Shown here: positions 1 to 8,155 of the stretch, in pieces
Layout: the number at the start of each line of letters is the position of its first letter
Position numbering within the stretch: position 1 is the first letter of the stretch
From: JBPOFM01 sp051252455
Lineage (GTDB): Bacteria > Bacteroidota > Bacteroidia > Flavobacteriales > Flavobacteriaceae
Direction: 5' to 3'
NCBI GenBank assembly: GCA_051252455.1
Contig: JBPOFM010000009.1
Location: forward strand, 62,001-126,000
DNA: 64,000 nt
The notes under the pieces: model-generated
Database searches by the model: none
The model's input: the letters and a program-made list of their open reading frames with translations, nothing else
Told to the model about the DNA's origin: nothing
Made by a program: the position numbers and the translations under genes

Positions 1-1785
1 CTCGTTGAAGCACGCGAGAGATTGGGTATTGCAGTGCCCTTGGCCTTATTGCTAATATTTATTTTGCTCTATTTTACTTTTGGTTCAATCAAGCAAGGGG
101 TGTTGATTTTTACAGCTATTCCCTTATCGGCAATTGGTGGCGTATTTTCCCTATGGCTTCGTGATATGCCGTTCAGTATATCCGCAGGGGTTGGGTTTAT
201 TGCGTTGTTTGGTGTAGCAGTTTTAAATGGTATCGTGTTGATTGCTGAATTTAACCGACTTAAAAAAGACGGTGTTTCTGATATTTTCCAACGTATTTAT
301 CAGGGAACAAAAACACGTTTACGTCCTGTAATCTTGACAGCTTCCGTAGCCTCTTTAGGGTTTTTACCAATGGCAATTTCCCAAACTTCAGGTGCTGAAG
401 TACAACGTCCTTTAGCAACGGTCGTCATTGGTGGCTTGATTACTGCAACTTTTTTGACACTCGTAGTACTACCGATTCTCTATTATTATTCAGAAAAAAA
501 ATTAAAGATGAAACCTAATAAAACAGCACTTGTTGTGTTGATGTCATTTCTCGGAAGTGTCTATTCGATAAACGCACAGACAACTTCAGAAGTCAAAGTC
601 TATCAAAATATTGATGAAGTGATTGAAACAGCATTAAAGAACAATCCGAACATCAAAGTGTCTCGTTTGCAGACGGAACAACAACAGGCATTGAAAGGCA
701 GTAGTTTCGATTTGCCAAAGACCGATTTTGATGTGGAATATGGTCAAACCAATAGCATTGCAGATAATGACACTCGTTTTAGTGTAAGCCAAAAGTTTGC
801 GTTCCCGACACTTTATAGCAGCCAAAATAAATTGGCCAACACCCAAATACAGGCAAGTGAACTGAACGAAGCTGTTTTGAAAAATGAATTGATTGCCCAA
901 GTAAAATCCACCTATTACCAACTGTGGTATCTAAAGAGCAAACAAAGGGTACTACAAAAGCAAGACAGCATTTATGAACGATTTGCCTATGCCGCCAACT
1001 TACGTTACAAAACAGGCGAAAGCAATGCATTAGAGCAAGCGACTGCAAATGTAGAGTTGGCAGATATACAAATTATGATTTTGGAAAACGCTTCTGCCCT
1101 TAAAAATCATCAACTCCAATTGCAGAATTTGATAAATTCGGATAGTTTGGTTGATATCAATGTAGAAAATTTGGAAGTAAAAACTGCAATGTTACCTGGG
1201 ATTAAGGATTCGACGGCAATTGCAAACAATCCAACACTCGCCTTTTACCAGAAGCAAATCGAACTTGCCGAAAATGAAAAATCTGTGGCTGTTTCCAAAA
1301 TGTTACCTGATATCACATTTGGTTATTTCAACCAATCCTTTATCGGTAATGGCGAAACGGCAAACGGAACACCAACGGTTTTTGATTCTGGAGATAGGTT
1401 CACAGGCGTACAACTCGGTTTGAGTATTCCCATTTGGTTAAAGCCACATACGGCAAAAATAAAAGCGGCCAAAATCCAAAAAATGGAGAATGAAGCACAA
1501 TTGGAAGCCGTAAAAAACAAAACCCAAACCCAACTCGAAACTTTATGGGAAACGCTTCAAACAGAGCAAACAAATCTGGAATCGTATAGAAACAATGCTT
1601 TACCACAAGCGGAATTGCTGTTGAAAAATTCGCAACGTGGCTTTCAGGAAGGAGAAGTTGGATACATTGAATACATCCAAGGACTGAACAGGGCATTGAC
1701 CATTCAAGTGAAATACTTGGATTTTGTAAACAAGCACAACCAAACACTAATTCAAATTGAACAACTCATCGCAAATAATCAATAA
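1..1785 (+). CDS. Heavy-metal efflux RND pump fused to TolC/CusC-like outer-membrane factor (5' truncated)
   Basis: The reading frame is open from the first base, so this is the C-terminal 594 residues of a larger protein. Codons about 8-165 carry five hydrophobic segments typical of the last membrane helices of a CusA/CzcA-type RND pump, which exports metal cations using the proton gradient. From codon 170 (ATG at 508) the protein changes character: a Lys-start, hydrophobic core and INAQ ending look like a complete signal peptide. It is followed by about 400 residues of helical outer-membrane efflux protein (TolC/CusC) sequence. RND-OMF fusions are known in Bacteroidota. The stop is one base before the adaptor gene, so the two are one transcript. 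The metal (Cu/Ag or Zn/Co/Cd) cannot be decided here. Confidence 0.9.
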   Translation, partial: LVEARERLGIAVPLALLLIFILLYFTFGSIKQGVLIFTAIPLSAIGGVFSLWLRDMPFSISAGVGFIALFGVAVLNGIVLIAEFNRLKKDGVSDIFQRIYQGTKTRLRPVILTASVASLGFLPMAISQTSGAEVQRPLATVVIGGLITATFLTLVVLPILYYYSEKKLKMKPNKTALVVLMSFLGSVYSINAQTTSEVKVYQNIDEVIETALKNNPNIKVSRLQTEQQQALKGSSFDLPKTDFDVEYGQTNSIADNDTRFSVSQKFAFPTLYSSQNKLANTQIQASELNEAVLKNELIAQVKSTYYQLWYLKSKQRVLQKQDSIYERFAYAANLRYKTGESNALEQATANVELADIQIMILENASALKNHQLQLQNLINSDSLVDINVENLEVKTAMLPGIKDSTAIANNPTLAFYQKQIELAENEKSVAVSKMLPDITFGYFNQSFIGNGETANGTPTVFDSGDRFTGVQLGLSIPIWLKPHTAKIKAAKIQKMENEAQLEAVKNKTQTQLETLWETLQTEQTNLESYRNNALPQAELLLKNSQRGFQEGEVGYIEYIQGLNRALTIQVKYLDFVNKHNQTLIQIEQLIANNQ

Positions 1786-1786
1786 A

Positions 1787-2974
1787 ATGAAGAACATACA
1801 TATAATAATAGTCTTTGTCGTCACTTTAATGGCAACAGGCTGCAAGGATAAAGCACAACCAATGGTTGAAGACGACCACAAAGGGGAAGAAAATCAAGTT
1901 GAATTGACAGATGCCCAAATGGCACAGACCAATATTGTCATTGGTAAAGTTGAAAAACGAAAAATAGGCCACGAAATCACGGTAAACGGAATGATTGATG
2001 TGCCACCACAAGGCAATATTTCAGTAACAGTTCCTTATGGTGGATTTTTAAAGTATACCGAAATGCTTCCGGGTAGTCGAATCAAAAAAGGTCAGGTCAT
2101 TGCAAGGGTTGAAAATCCAGAGTTTATAGAGTTCCAAAGAGAGTATCTGGAGGCTTTAGCAAACAATGATTATTTAAAAGCAGATTTTGAACGCCAACAA
2201 ACCTTGAATGATGAAAATGTAACATCATCCAAAGTGTTTCAAAAAGCAAAAAGTATGTATTTGACTAATCAGGCAACAATTAAATCGCTTGAAAGCAAAC
2301 TGCGTTTAATTGGCATTAATCCTTCAAGTGTGAAAAATGGAACTATTTCTACAATTGTCAACGTGTATTCGCCCATAAATGGTGTCGTTCGGGAAGTTTA
2401 CATAAACACAGGTAAATATTTCAATCCACAAGATGTGCTTATGGATATTACTGATGCAACGGATTTGCACGTAGAACTTAAAGTTTACGAAGACGATATT
2501 CACTTACTTCGAAATGGTCAACGCATCCGTTTTAGATTGGCAAATGCACCTGAAGAATGGATGGAAGCCGAAGTATTCCTTATTGCCAATAACGTTCGGG
2601 AAGATAGGTCTATCACGATTCACGGACATTTAAAGGAAAAAAATGAAGAGCTGTTGCCAGGAATGTTCGTGAACGCAGCCATTGAAGTGGAAGCGCAAGA
2701 GCAATATGCCATTCCAGAAGAAGCCATTGTAAGATTTGAAGCGAAACAATACATTTTTAAATCTCTTGGAAAACGAAAAGAAGGTGAAAACACAATGAAC
2801 GATTTTGAAATGCTCGAAATCACAAAAGGAAATGAGGAAGAAGGTTTTGTAGCATTTGATTTTGTAGATGAAACACAAGATATTACTTCTATGGAAATTG
2901 TTTTAAAGGATGCCTTTACACTTTTGGCAAAAGCAAAAAACAGCGAAGAAGAAGGAGGAGGACACGGACATTAA
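1787..2974 (+). CDS. Efflux RND periplasmic adaptor lipoprotein (CusB/CzcB family)
   Basis: A 395-aa membrane-fusion protein that would bridge the inner-membrane pump and the outer-membrane channel encoded just upstream. An in-frame start exists at 1757, but the start at 1787 gives a clean lipoprotein signal (hydrophobic stretch then ATGC lipobox, Cys about residue 20) and lies one base after the previous stop, so it is preferred. Visible parts are a lipoyl-like half (about 75-110), a helical hairpin (about 115-180), a beta-barrel region (about 200-300) and a C-terminal tail ending GGGHGH. The His-rich tail could bind metal. Family membership is firm; metal specificity is open. Confidence 0.9.
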   Translation: MKNIHIIIVFVVTLMATGCKDKAQPMVEDDHKGEENQVELTDAQMAQTNIVIGKVEKRKIGHEITVNGMIDVPPQGNISVTVPYGGFLKYTEMLPGSRIKKGQVIARVENPEFIEFQREYLEALANNDYLKADFERQQTLNDENVTSSKVFQKAKSMYLTNQATIKSLESKLRLIGINPSSVKNGTISTIVNVYSPINGVVREVYINTGKYFNPQDVLMDITDATDLHVELKVYEDDIHLLRNGQRIRFRLANAPEEWMEAEVFLIANNVREDRSITIHGHLKEKNEELLPGMFVNAAIEVEAQEQYAIPEEAIVRFEAKQYIFKSLGKRKEGENTMNDFEMLEITKGNEEEGFVAFDFVDETQDITSMEIVLKDAFTLLAKAKNSEEEGGGHGH

Positions 2975-2983
2975 TCAAGACTT

Positions 2984-3397
2984 ATGCACGAGATAGAAAA
3001 ATTATTTGCATCAAAAGAACTTCGTATCACGGCAATGCGTCTGTTGATTTATAAGTTTCTTGTACAAAGAGAAACAGCGGTAACATTGAGCGATATTGAG
3101 AATGCTTTCACAAAAGCGGACAGAACAACATTGTACCGAACTATTAAAACATTTGAAGAAAAAGCAATCGTCCACCAAATAGACGACGGAACAGGAATAA
3201 CCAAATACGCGCTTTGCGAAAAAGGCTGCAATTGTGAAATCGAGACCGACTTGCATTTGCATTTTCACTGCAACATTTGTAATGAAACTGTTTGCTTAAC
3301 AGAGCATAAAATACCACACATCAGTATTCCTGAAGGTTATGTGGCAGAGGATGTAAACCTTGTTGTTAAAGGAATATGCGAAAAATGTAGTCAATAA
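2984..3397 (+). CDS. Fur-family metal-responsive transcriptional repressor
   Basis: A 137-aa protein of Fur family length. The N-terminal half (about 10-80) is a winged helix containing the family's DRTTLYRTI recognition region. The C-terminal half is rich in His and Cys (HLHFHC, CNIC and CEKC), consistent with regulatory and structural metal sites. It sits nine bases after the adaptor gene and shortly before the P-type ATPase, so it is probably the local sensor for this efflux cassette. It could be Zur-like, Fur-like or a dedicated Zn/Cd sensor; the sequence alone does not settle which metal it reads. Confidence 0.88.
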   Translation: MHEIEKLFASKELRITAMRLLIYKFLVQRETAVTLSDIENAFTKADRTTLYRTIKTFEEKAIVHQIDDGTGITKYALCEKGCNCEIETDLHLHFHCNICNETVCLTEHKIPHISIPEGYVAEDVNLVVKGICEKCSQ

Positions 3398-3438
3398 ATG
3401 CACTTCCATTGCATAGAATAATTTTAGAAATTGCACTT

Positions 3439-5403
3439 ATGAAAAAGAAAAAAATAAACCTTCGAGACTTAAATAACGAAGAGCACAAAGGAGAACATAG
3501 TCACGATGATGGTCACAACCATAGCACGCCAGAAGAACTGTCAAATTTTAAAACCTATATCCCAGCAATTTTCAGTTTTGTAATGCTGATTATCGGTATA
3601 GCCGTGGATTATTTTGATGCATTACCTTATTTCAAAGGATGGGTACGTATTGTTTGGTACACAGTGGCATACCTTCCAGTTGGTTTTCCTGTCATAAAAG
3701 AAGGATGGAACAGCATCCTAAAAGGCGATTTTTTCACTGAATTTCTATTGATGTCTATTGCAACGATTGGTGCATTTTCCATAGGAGAATATCCTGAAGG
3801 AGTAGCAGTTATGCTTTTTTATGCCGTGGGCGAATTGTTTCAAAATGCAGCTGTCAATCGAGCAAAGTCAAATATCAAGGCCTTATTGGACGTAAGGCCT
3901 AATGAAGCATTGGTCTATCGCAACAACGATTACGTATCCGTAAATCCTGAAACGGTTGCCATTGGAGAAAAAGTGCAAGTTCGTGTAGGTGAAAAAATTC
4001 CGCTCGATGGCGTTTTGTTATCGGAAAAAGGCTCGTTCAATACAGCGGCATTAACAGGCGAGAGCAAACCTGATACCATTGCCAAAGGCGAAAAAGTATT
4101 TGCAGGAAGTATCAACCTTGATGGTGTTATTGAGATTGAAACCACCAAGGAATTTAAGGACAGTTCCATTGCCCGAATCCTCGATATGGTACAGAATGCC
4201 ACGGCACGTAAATCAAAAACCGAACTGTTCATCAGAAAATTTGCAAGAATCTATACACCCATTGTGGTATTCTTGGCGATTGGATTAACATTTTTGCCCT
4301 ACTTTTTTGTGGATGATTATGTATTTAACGATTGGTTATATAGAGCATTGATATTCTTGGTAATTTCCTGTCCGTGTGCTTTAGTTATTTCTATTCCGTT
4401 GGGTTATTTTGGGGGATTGGGAGCAGCTTCAAAAAATGGAATTCTCTTTAAGGGAGCATCCTTTTTGGACGAAATGACAAAGATAACCACAGTGGTAATG
4501 GACAAAACAGGAACCGTGACCAAAGGTGTTTTCAAAATCAAGGAAATAAAAGCCATTGGTTGGGAAGAACCTGAATTTATGAAATACCTGATGGCGATGG
4601 AAGAACAATCCACCCATCCCATTGCCAAAGCCATTATGGAATATAAAGCCGATGGCGAAGATTTTCAGGCTTCCGAAGTCAGCGAAATAGCAGGAAAGGG
4701 TTTGAAGGGGACGGTAAATGGAAAAACCATTTTGGTCGGAAATAAACCATTGATGACTTCAAACGACATCGAAGTTCCTTCTGAAACCGACGATATTGTG
4801 GAATCCATCGTAATGGTTTCTATTGAAGGTAAATTTGCTGGCTATGTCATCATTGCAGACGAATTAAAAGAAGATGCCCACGAAGCCATCAAACAAATTA
4901 GGGAATCCGGTATTTCCAAAATTATAATGCTTTCGGGGGATAAGGATTCCATTACCCAACAAGTCGCAAAAGAAATGGGTGTAGATTGGGCAAAAGGGGG
5001 TCTGCTTCCAGAAGATAAATTAGCCGAAGTTGAAAAGCTGATGGCTGAAACCGACAACAAAATGGCTTTTATAGGTGATGGTATCAACGACGCACCAGTA
5101 TTGGCAGCAAGTGATGTGGGTATTGCAATGGGTGGCCTAGGCAGTGATGTAGCGATTGAAACAGCAGATGTTATTATCCAGACAGACCAACCTTCCAAAA
5201 TAGCAAGAGCCATAAAAATAGGCCGTTCTACAAGACGTATTGTTTGGCAGAATATTGGTTTGGCCTTCGGTGTAAAAGCGGTGGTTTTGGTTTTGGGTGC
5301 AGGTGGTTTAGCGACAATGTGGGAAGCTGTGTTTGCCGATGTTGGAGTGGCTTTATTGGCAATATTGAATGCGGTTAGGTTGCAGAAGATGAAATGGAGT
5401 TAA
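3439..5403 (+). CDS. Heavy-metal translocating P-type ATPase (ZntA/CadA-like)
   Basis: A 654-aa P1B ATPase that would export Zn2+, Cd2+ or Pb2+ from the cytoplasm at the cost of ATP. The start at 3439 is preferred over an in-frame ATG at 3409 because it begins with a typical Lys-rich leader. Signature elements seen are TGES in the actuator domain, CPC at residues 311-313 in the membrane, the phosphorylated Asp355 in DKTGT, the HP dipeptide in the nucleotide domain and GDGINDAP. There is no N-terminal CxxC metal-binding (HMA) domain; a short His-rich stretch (about residues 13-30) takes its place. It lies in the same direction as the Fur regulator and RND genes and probably belongs to their operon. 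Confidence 0.95.
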   Translation: MKKKKINLRDLNNEEHKGEHSHDDGHNHSTPEELSNFKTYIPAIFSFVMLIIGIAVDYFDALPYFKGWVRIVWYTVAYLPVGFPVIKEGWNSILKGDFFTEFLLMSIATIGAFSIGEYPEGVAVMLFYAVGELFQNAAVNRAKSNIKALLDVRPNEALVYRNNDYVSVNPETVAIGEKVQVRVGEKIPLDGVLLSEKGSFNTAALTGESKPDTIAKGEKVFAGSINLDGVIEIETTKEFKDSSIARILDMVQNATARKSKTELFIRKFARIYTPIVVFLAIGLTFLPYFFVDDYVFNDWLYRALIFLVISCPCALVISIPLGYFGGLGAASKNGILFKGASFLDEMTKITTVVMDKTGTVTKGVFKIKEIKAIGWEEPEFMKYLMAMEEQSTHPIAKAIMEYKADGEDFQASEVSEIAGKGLKGTVNGKTILVGNKPLMTSNDIEVPSETDDIVESIVMVSIEGKFAGYVIIADELKEDAHEAIKQIRESGISKIIMLSGDKDSITQQVAKEMGVDWAKGGLLPEDKLAEVEKLMAETDNKMAFIGDGINDAPVLAASDVGIAMGGLGSDVAIETADVIIQTDQPSKIARAIKIGRSTRRIVWQNIGLAFGVKAVVLVLGAGGLATMWEAVFADVGVALLAILNAVRLQKMKWS

Positions 5404-5670
5404 GTTGAGATTATTTTCTGGAAATAGGATTTTAATAATTGCCAATTTTTGGAAATTTTTAGAGAAGTTTTGTACCTCAAATATCTTTAAACCCTATAAA
5501 CAAAAGAAAACACAATTCTGCATCGGGAAGTAACAAAGCAAAGCACACCAGATGGTAGTCCTTAAATCCTGCTCATAGTATAGAACCCACAAAGCAAATT
5601 AATGGAACCAATGCAACAAACCAATCCAATTTTTCAATATATTTGATAAGCCCAAACACCTAATTCCCAA

Positions 5671-6459
5671 ATGCCTAAACAAACAGGTCTCATCAAACTC
5701 AAAGGTACGCTTAATGGCACTTGCTATTACAAACTCAATAATGTACACATTGAGCGCAAGGCTACGGGACCATCAAAGGAGCGCATTAACAACGACCCAG
5801 CCTTTGCCGCGGTCAAAGCCAACACGCAAGAGTTTGGCGGCGCATCAATATTGTCCCGAGCACTACGTACTGGCCTGAATCAGCAGATAATGACATTCAA
5901 AGACAGCTATATGTCAAGTCGTCTGTCTGGCGTTTGTCGAGCCATAATTGCAAAGGGGAGCGGCATGCCTGGTCAAAGAGAGGCTAGCCTCTTCAATGCA
6001 CCTGCAATGCTCATCGGGTTTCAAATGCTAAAAGCACAGCCATTTGGTCAAATCTATAACGCAAAACCATCAATATCCATAAATCGTACACGCACCACCA
6101 TTCAAATTCATATTGCCCAAAGCAAACCAAATCATCTCAAACGTAGACCAAAGTCAGCCACACATTTCAGACTTACGGCGGCATTGAGTGTAGTTTCATG
6201 CTACCAATGGGTTCAGGATGCCTATCAGCCTATATACCCAAGTGCCAACGGTTTGGGCGCAGCCGAGCAATCGAATCCATTGCAATGTAATGCAGAACAT
6301 CTGGACATACATTTTAACATCCATAGTCCCATAGCCACAGACCTTCCAGAAAACGTGGCCATCACAGTCTGGCTAGGCATTCAGTACGGCACTAGTAGTG
6401 CGAATGAGTTCATACCAATTAGTACAGTGCATGCAATGGAGTGCGTTGGGGTGTTTTAA
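5671..6459 (+). CDS. Uncharacterised 262-aa protein of a Bacteroidota-type family
   Basis: I do not recognise a function. The N-terminal 70 residues look strongly patterned: a Gly/Lys-rich start with GTLNGTCYYKLN, then RKATGPSKERI, DPAF and EFGGAS. I recall this style from uncharacterised Bacteroidota proteins, but could not check. The rest is Ser/Ala/His/Pro-rich with short hydrophobic stretches and no signal peptide or clear membrane helix. The gene stands alone: 267 bases separate it from the P-type ATPase, and it is followed by an 11-bp repeat array. Its base composition is visibly richer in G and C than the flanking genes, which could reflect transfer or constraint. The reading frame is long and intact, so I believe it is real. 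Confidence 0.7.
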   Translation: MPKQTGLIKLKGTLNGTCYYKLNNVHIERKATGPSKERINNDPAFAAVKANTQEFGGASILSRALRTGLNQQIMTFKDSYMSSRLSGVCRAIIAKGSGMPGQREASLFNAPAMLIGFQMLKAQPFGQIYNAKPSISINRTRTTIQIHIAQSKPNHLKRRPKSATHFRLTAALSVVSCYQWVQDAYQPIYPSANGLGAAEQSNPLQCNAEHLDIHFNIHSPIATDLPENVAITVWLGIQYGTSSANEFIPISTVHAMECVGVF

Positions 6460-7099
6460 GTAGCAATAGTAGCGCTAAAGGCAATTAAAAGAAGGGTTCA
6501 CCCGTGTTTACCTAATGTTTACTTGGTATCTACTTCATATCTACCTAATGTATACCTAATGTATACCTAATGTATAATTAAGGTGTACTTGCGGTATCGG
6601 ATGGTATCCCTCAAGGCAAGTTTAAGGTTGTAACGTTTGGACCCCGAGGGCGCCCGATTTGCAATCCGTGCCCATCATCAAAATTCACATTGTTCTCCCA
6701 CTTTCGCCATAGTTGGTGTGGTCTATCAACAATTCCCACATCCCCAAAACCCATCCGCACGGCAAGGAAATCCATCCGCTCGGGTGCAAAATCAAGCAAC
6801 CCTTAACCTTTGCCGGCTTCTTAAAAACCATACAGCATTAATCTTCTGTTAAAAACCAACATTTACGATTGAACCATTTGCGAAGAGGAAAAAGGGTTAA
6901 TGCATCCCAATAAAATAATCAGTATAAGGAAACCGAAAAAATTCTTTATACTTTTACGTTCATGTTATTCAATTCAATCATCTAGTTTTTTTGTGAAGGA
7001 AGTAACAGTTTATTATATATGAATTCCTATTCAATTATTTTTAAGACGAAAATATTTTAAGTATTTTTAGAAGACATTATTAATTAAAACGAAGATGTT
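6460..7099. other. Non-coding gap of 640 bases with a repeat array
   Basis: No convincing gene is seen. It begins with an 11-bp repeat array (described separately), continues with a GC-richer stretch at about 6620-6810 that has no protein-like frame, and ends in AT-rich DNA that probably holds the thioredoxin promoter. Short open frames at 6637-6852 (+) and 6611-6799 (-) have unnatural composition and no recognisable motif, so they are not called. Confidence 0.6.
6508..6595. repeat. 11-bp direct repeat array, about eight units
   Basis: Three perfect tandem copies of TACCTAATGTA lie at 6542-6574. Reading the flanks with the same 11-base step reveals degenerate copies on both sides (for example TTACCTAATGT at 6508, TTACTTGGTAT at 6519 and GTACTTGCGGT at 6585). 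The period is close to one DNA helical turn, and the conserved core is TAC(C/T)T followed by a G/T-rich end. The array begins about 50 bases after the stop of the 262-aa orphan gene. Eleven is not a multiple of three and no gene covers it, so it is not a coding repeat. Confidence 0.85.
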
Positions 7100-7396
7100 A
7101 TGAGTAAATTTTCAGAATTGATCAACCAAGATAAACCTGTGTTAGTCGATTTTTTTGCTGACTGGTGTGGTCCATGTAAAACGTTGAGTCCCATTCTTAA
7201 AGAAGCGAAAGATGAATTAGGCGACTCTATCTCCATCATTAAGATTAATGTCGATAAAAATCAAGAATTGTCAGGAAAATACCAAGTAAAAGGCGTTCCT
7301 ACTTTAATTCTATTCAAAAGTGGAAAGCAATTATGGCGACAATCTGGCGTGCTTCAGAAAAATGAGATAGTGTCATTAATGAAAAGCCATATGTAG
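7100..7396 (+). CDS. trxA: Thioredoxin
   Basis: A 98-aa cytoplasmic thioredoxin that would reduce disulfides in client proteins. The active site is WCGPC with Cys23 and Cys26, and the cis-proline loop GVPT follows at the expected distance. Length and fold signature match the single-domain thioredoxin family. There is no signal peptide. The gene stands alone after a 640-base gap. Confidence 0.95.
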   Translation: MSKFSELINQDKPVLVDFFADWCGPCKTLSPILKEAKDELGDSISIIKINVDKNQELSGKYQVKGVPTLILFKSGKQLWRQSGVLQKNEIVSLMKSHM

Positions 7397-7421
7397 TGGA
7401 TTTCTCTGAAGTCTATTGTTG

Positions 7422-7470
7422 CAATCGTTATCGCTAAAGCGGTGCGACAAAATGAAAGGAGTAACGATTG
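7422..7470. repeat. Inverted repeat / structured RNA candidate after trxA
   Basis: CAATCGTTA (7422-7430) is matched perfectly by TAACGATTG (7462-7470). Inside lies a smaller hairpin, ATCGC-TAAA-GCGGT (7430-7443, one G-T pair), which competes with the outer stem for one base. There is no T-tract behind it, so it is a poor intrinsic terminator. It could be a palindromic intergenic element or a stabilising 3' hairpin of the thioredoxin mRNA. Confidence 0.4.
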
Positions 7471-7590
7471 GTTACAGGTTTGATGCCGAAACTAGTACAG
7501 GGCACACAGCATAGGGATTGCAAATAACCTTTTTAGAGAAATCAATTTTAAAATTCCTATCTTTAGTACACATTCAATAAGTATTGTAAT

Positions 7591-8013
7591 ATGGTACCAA
7601 ACTTAAAGCCACCAAGGTCCTTCTGGGTCGTAGCCGTTTTTGCTATTTTGTGGAATCTGGTTGAAATTTATTTTAGTTCTTTTGAATTGGATTCCTTAAA
7701 TGAAAACTTAACAACAGAGGAATTTAACAATATTGAGTCGCTACCTTTTTGGTATATCATTATATTTTTAGTGGCATTATTTTCTGAAATGTTAGGAAGC
7801 TTTATGCTCTTTATGAGAAAGAAAATTGCTACCAAATTTTTCGCTGTGGCTTTGATTACCTTGCTTTTTATTGAATTCTATTGGCTATTTGTGATCGACA
7901 TTAAAAAATCATCCCTTGTGTTTTCCATTATCATTCCTATCGTAGTTATAGCCATAGCTATATTTTTATATGTATACAGTAAATTCGCTTCAAAAAAAGG
8001 TTGGCTCAAATAA
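7591..8013 (+). CDS. Small four-helix membrane protein, unknown function
   Basis: A 140-aa protein with four hydrophobic segments (about residues 10-26, 53-73, 82-103 and 108-128) and charged loops. It begins with a PPRSFW-type N-terminus, as in a family of small bacterial membrane proteins of unknown role that is sometimes loosely labelled a sugar transporter. Nothing visible supports a transport function. It stands alone between thioredoxin and the cation antiporter. Confidence 0.65.
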   Translation: MVPNLKPPRSFWVVAVFAILWNLVEIYFSSFELDSLNENLTTEEFNNIESLPFWYIIIFLVALFSEMLGSFMLFMRKKIATKFFAVALITLLFIEFYWLFVIDIKKSSLVFSIIIPIVVIAIAIFLYVYSKFASKKGWLK

Positions 8014-8036
8014 ATACTGCTTTTAATAGTTAGTTT

Positions 8037-8068
8037 TGTTTAGGCAAAATTAAATGTGGTAAATTTGA
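8037..8068 (+). promoter_or_regulatory. Bacteroidota-type promoter of the antiporter gene
   Basis: TTG at 8037-8039 and a perfect TAnnTTTG match (TAAATTTG, 8061-8068) are separated by 21 bases, within the range for the Bacteroidota primary sigma factor. The antiporter start codon lies 88 bases downstream, leaving an 80-base leader that contains a hairpin. Confidence 0.6.
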
Positions 8069-8078
8069 CGGGTGTAAG

Positions 8079-8101
8079 TTGTGTTGTTTTAAAACACAAC
8101 A
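8079..8101 (+). other. Leader hairpin upstream of the antiporter
   Basis: GTTGTGTT (8079-8086) pairs perfectly with AACACAAC (8094-8101) across a seven-base loop. The centre is also a palindrome (TGTTTTAAAACA). It falls in the predicted 5' untranslated region, about 55 bases before the start codon. It could be an mRNA structure or a protein-binding palindrome. Confidence 0.4.
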
Positions 8102-8155
8102 ATTAACTGAAAAATACAGATCATAAAGCATCTGTGAAATCTCAAAAAAATAGGA

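Noticed and set aside
6508..6595. CRISPR array
   Set aside because: The unit is 11 bases with no spacers and no cas genes nearby.
6611..6852. Short open frames on both strands in the GC-richer gap
   Set aside because: Pro/His/Asn-rich products with no motif, overlapping each other; no start context and no signal of selection visible.
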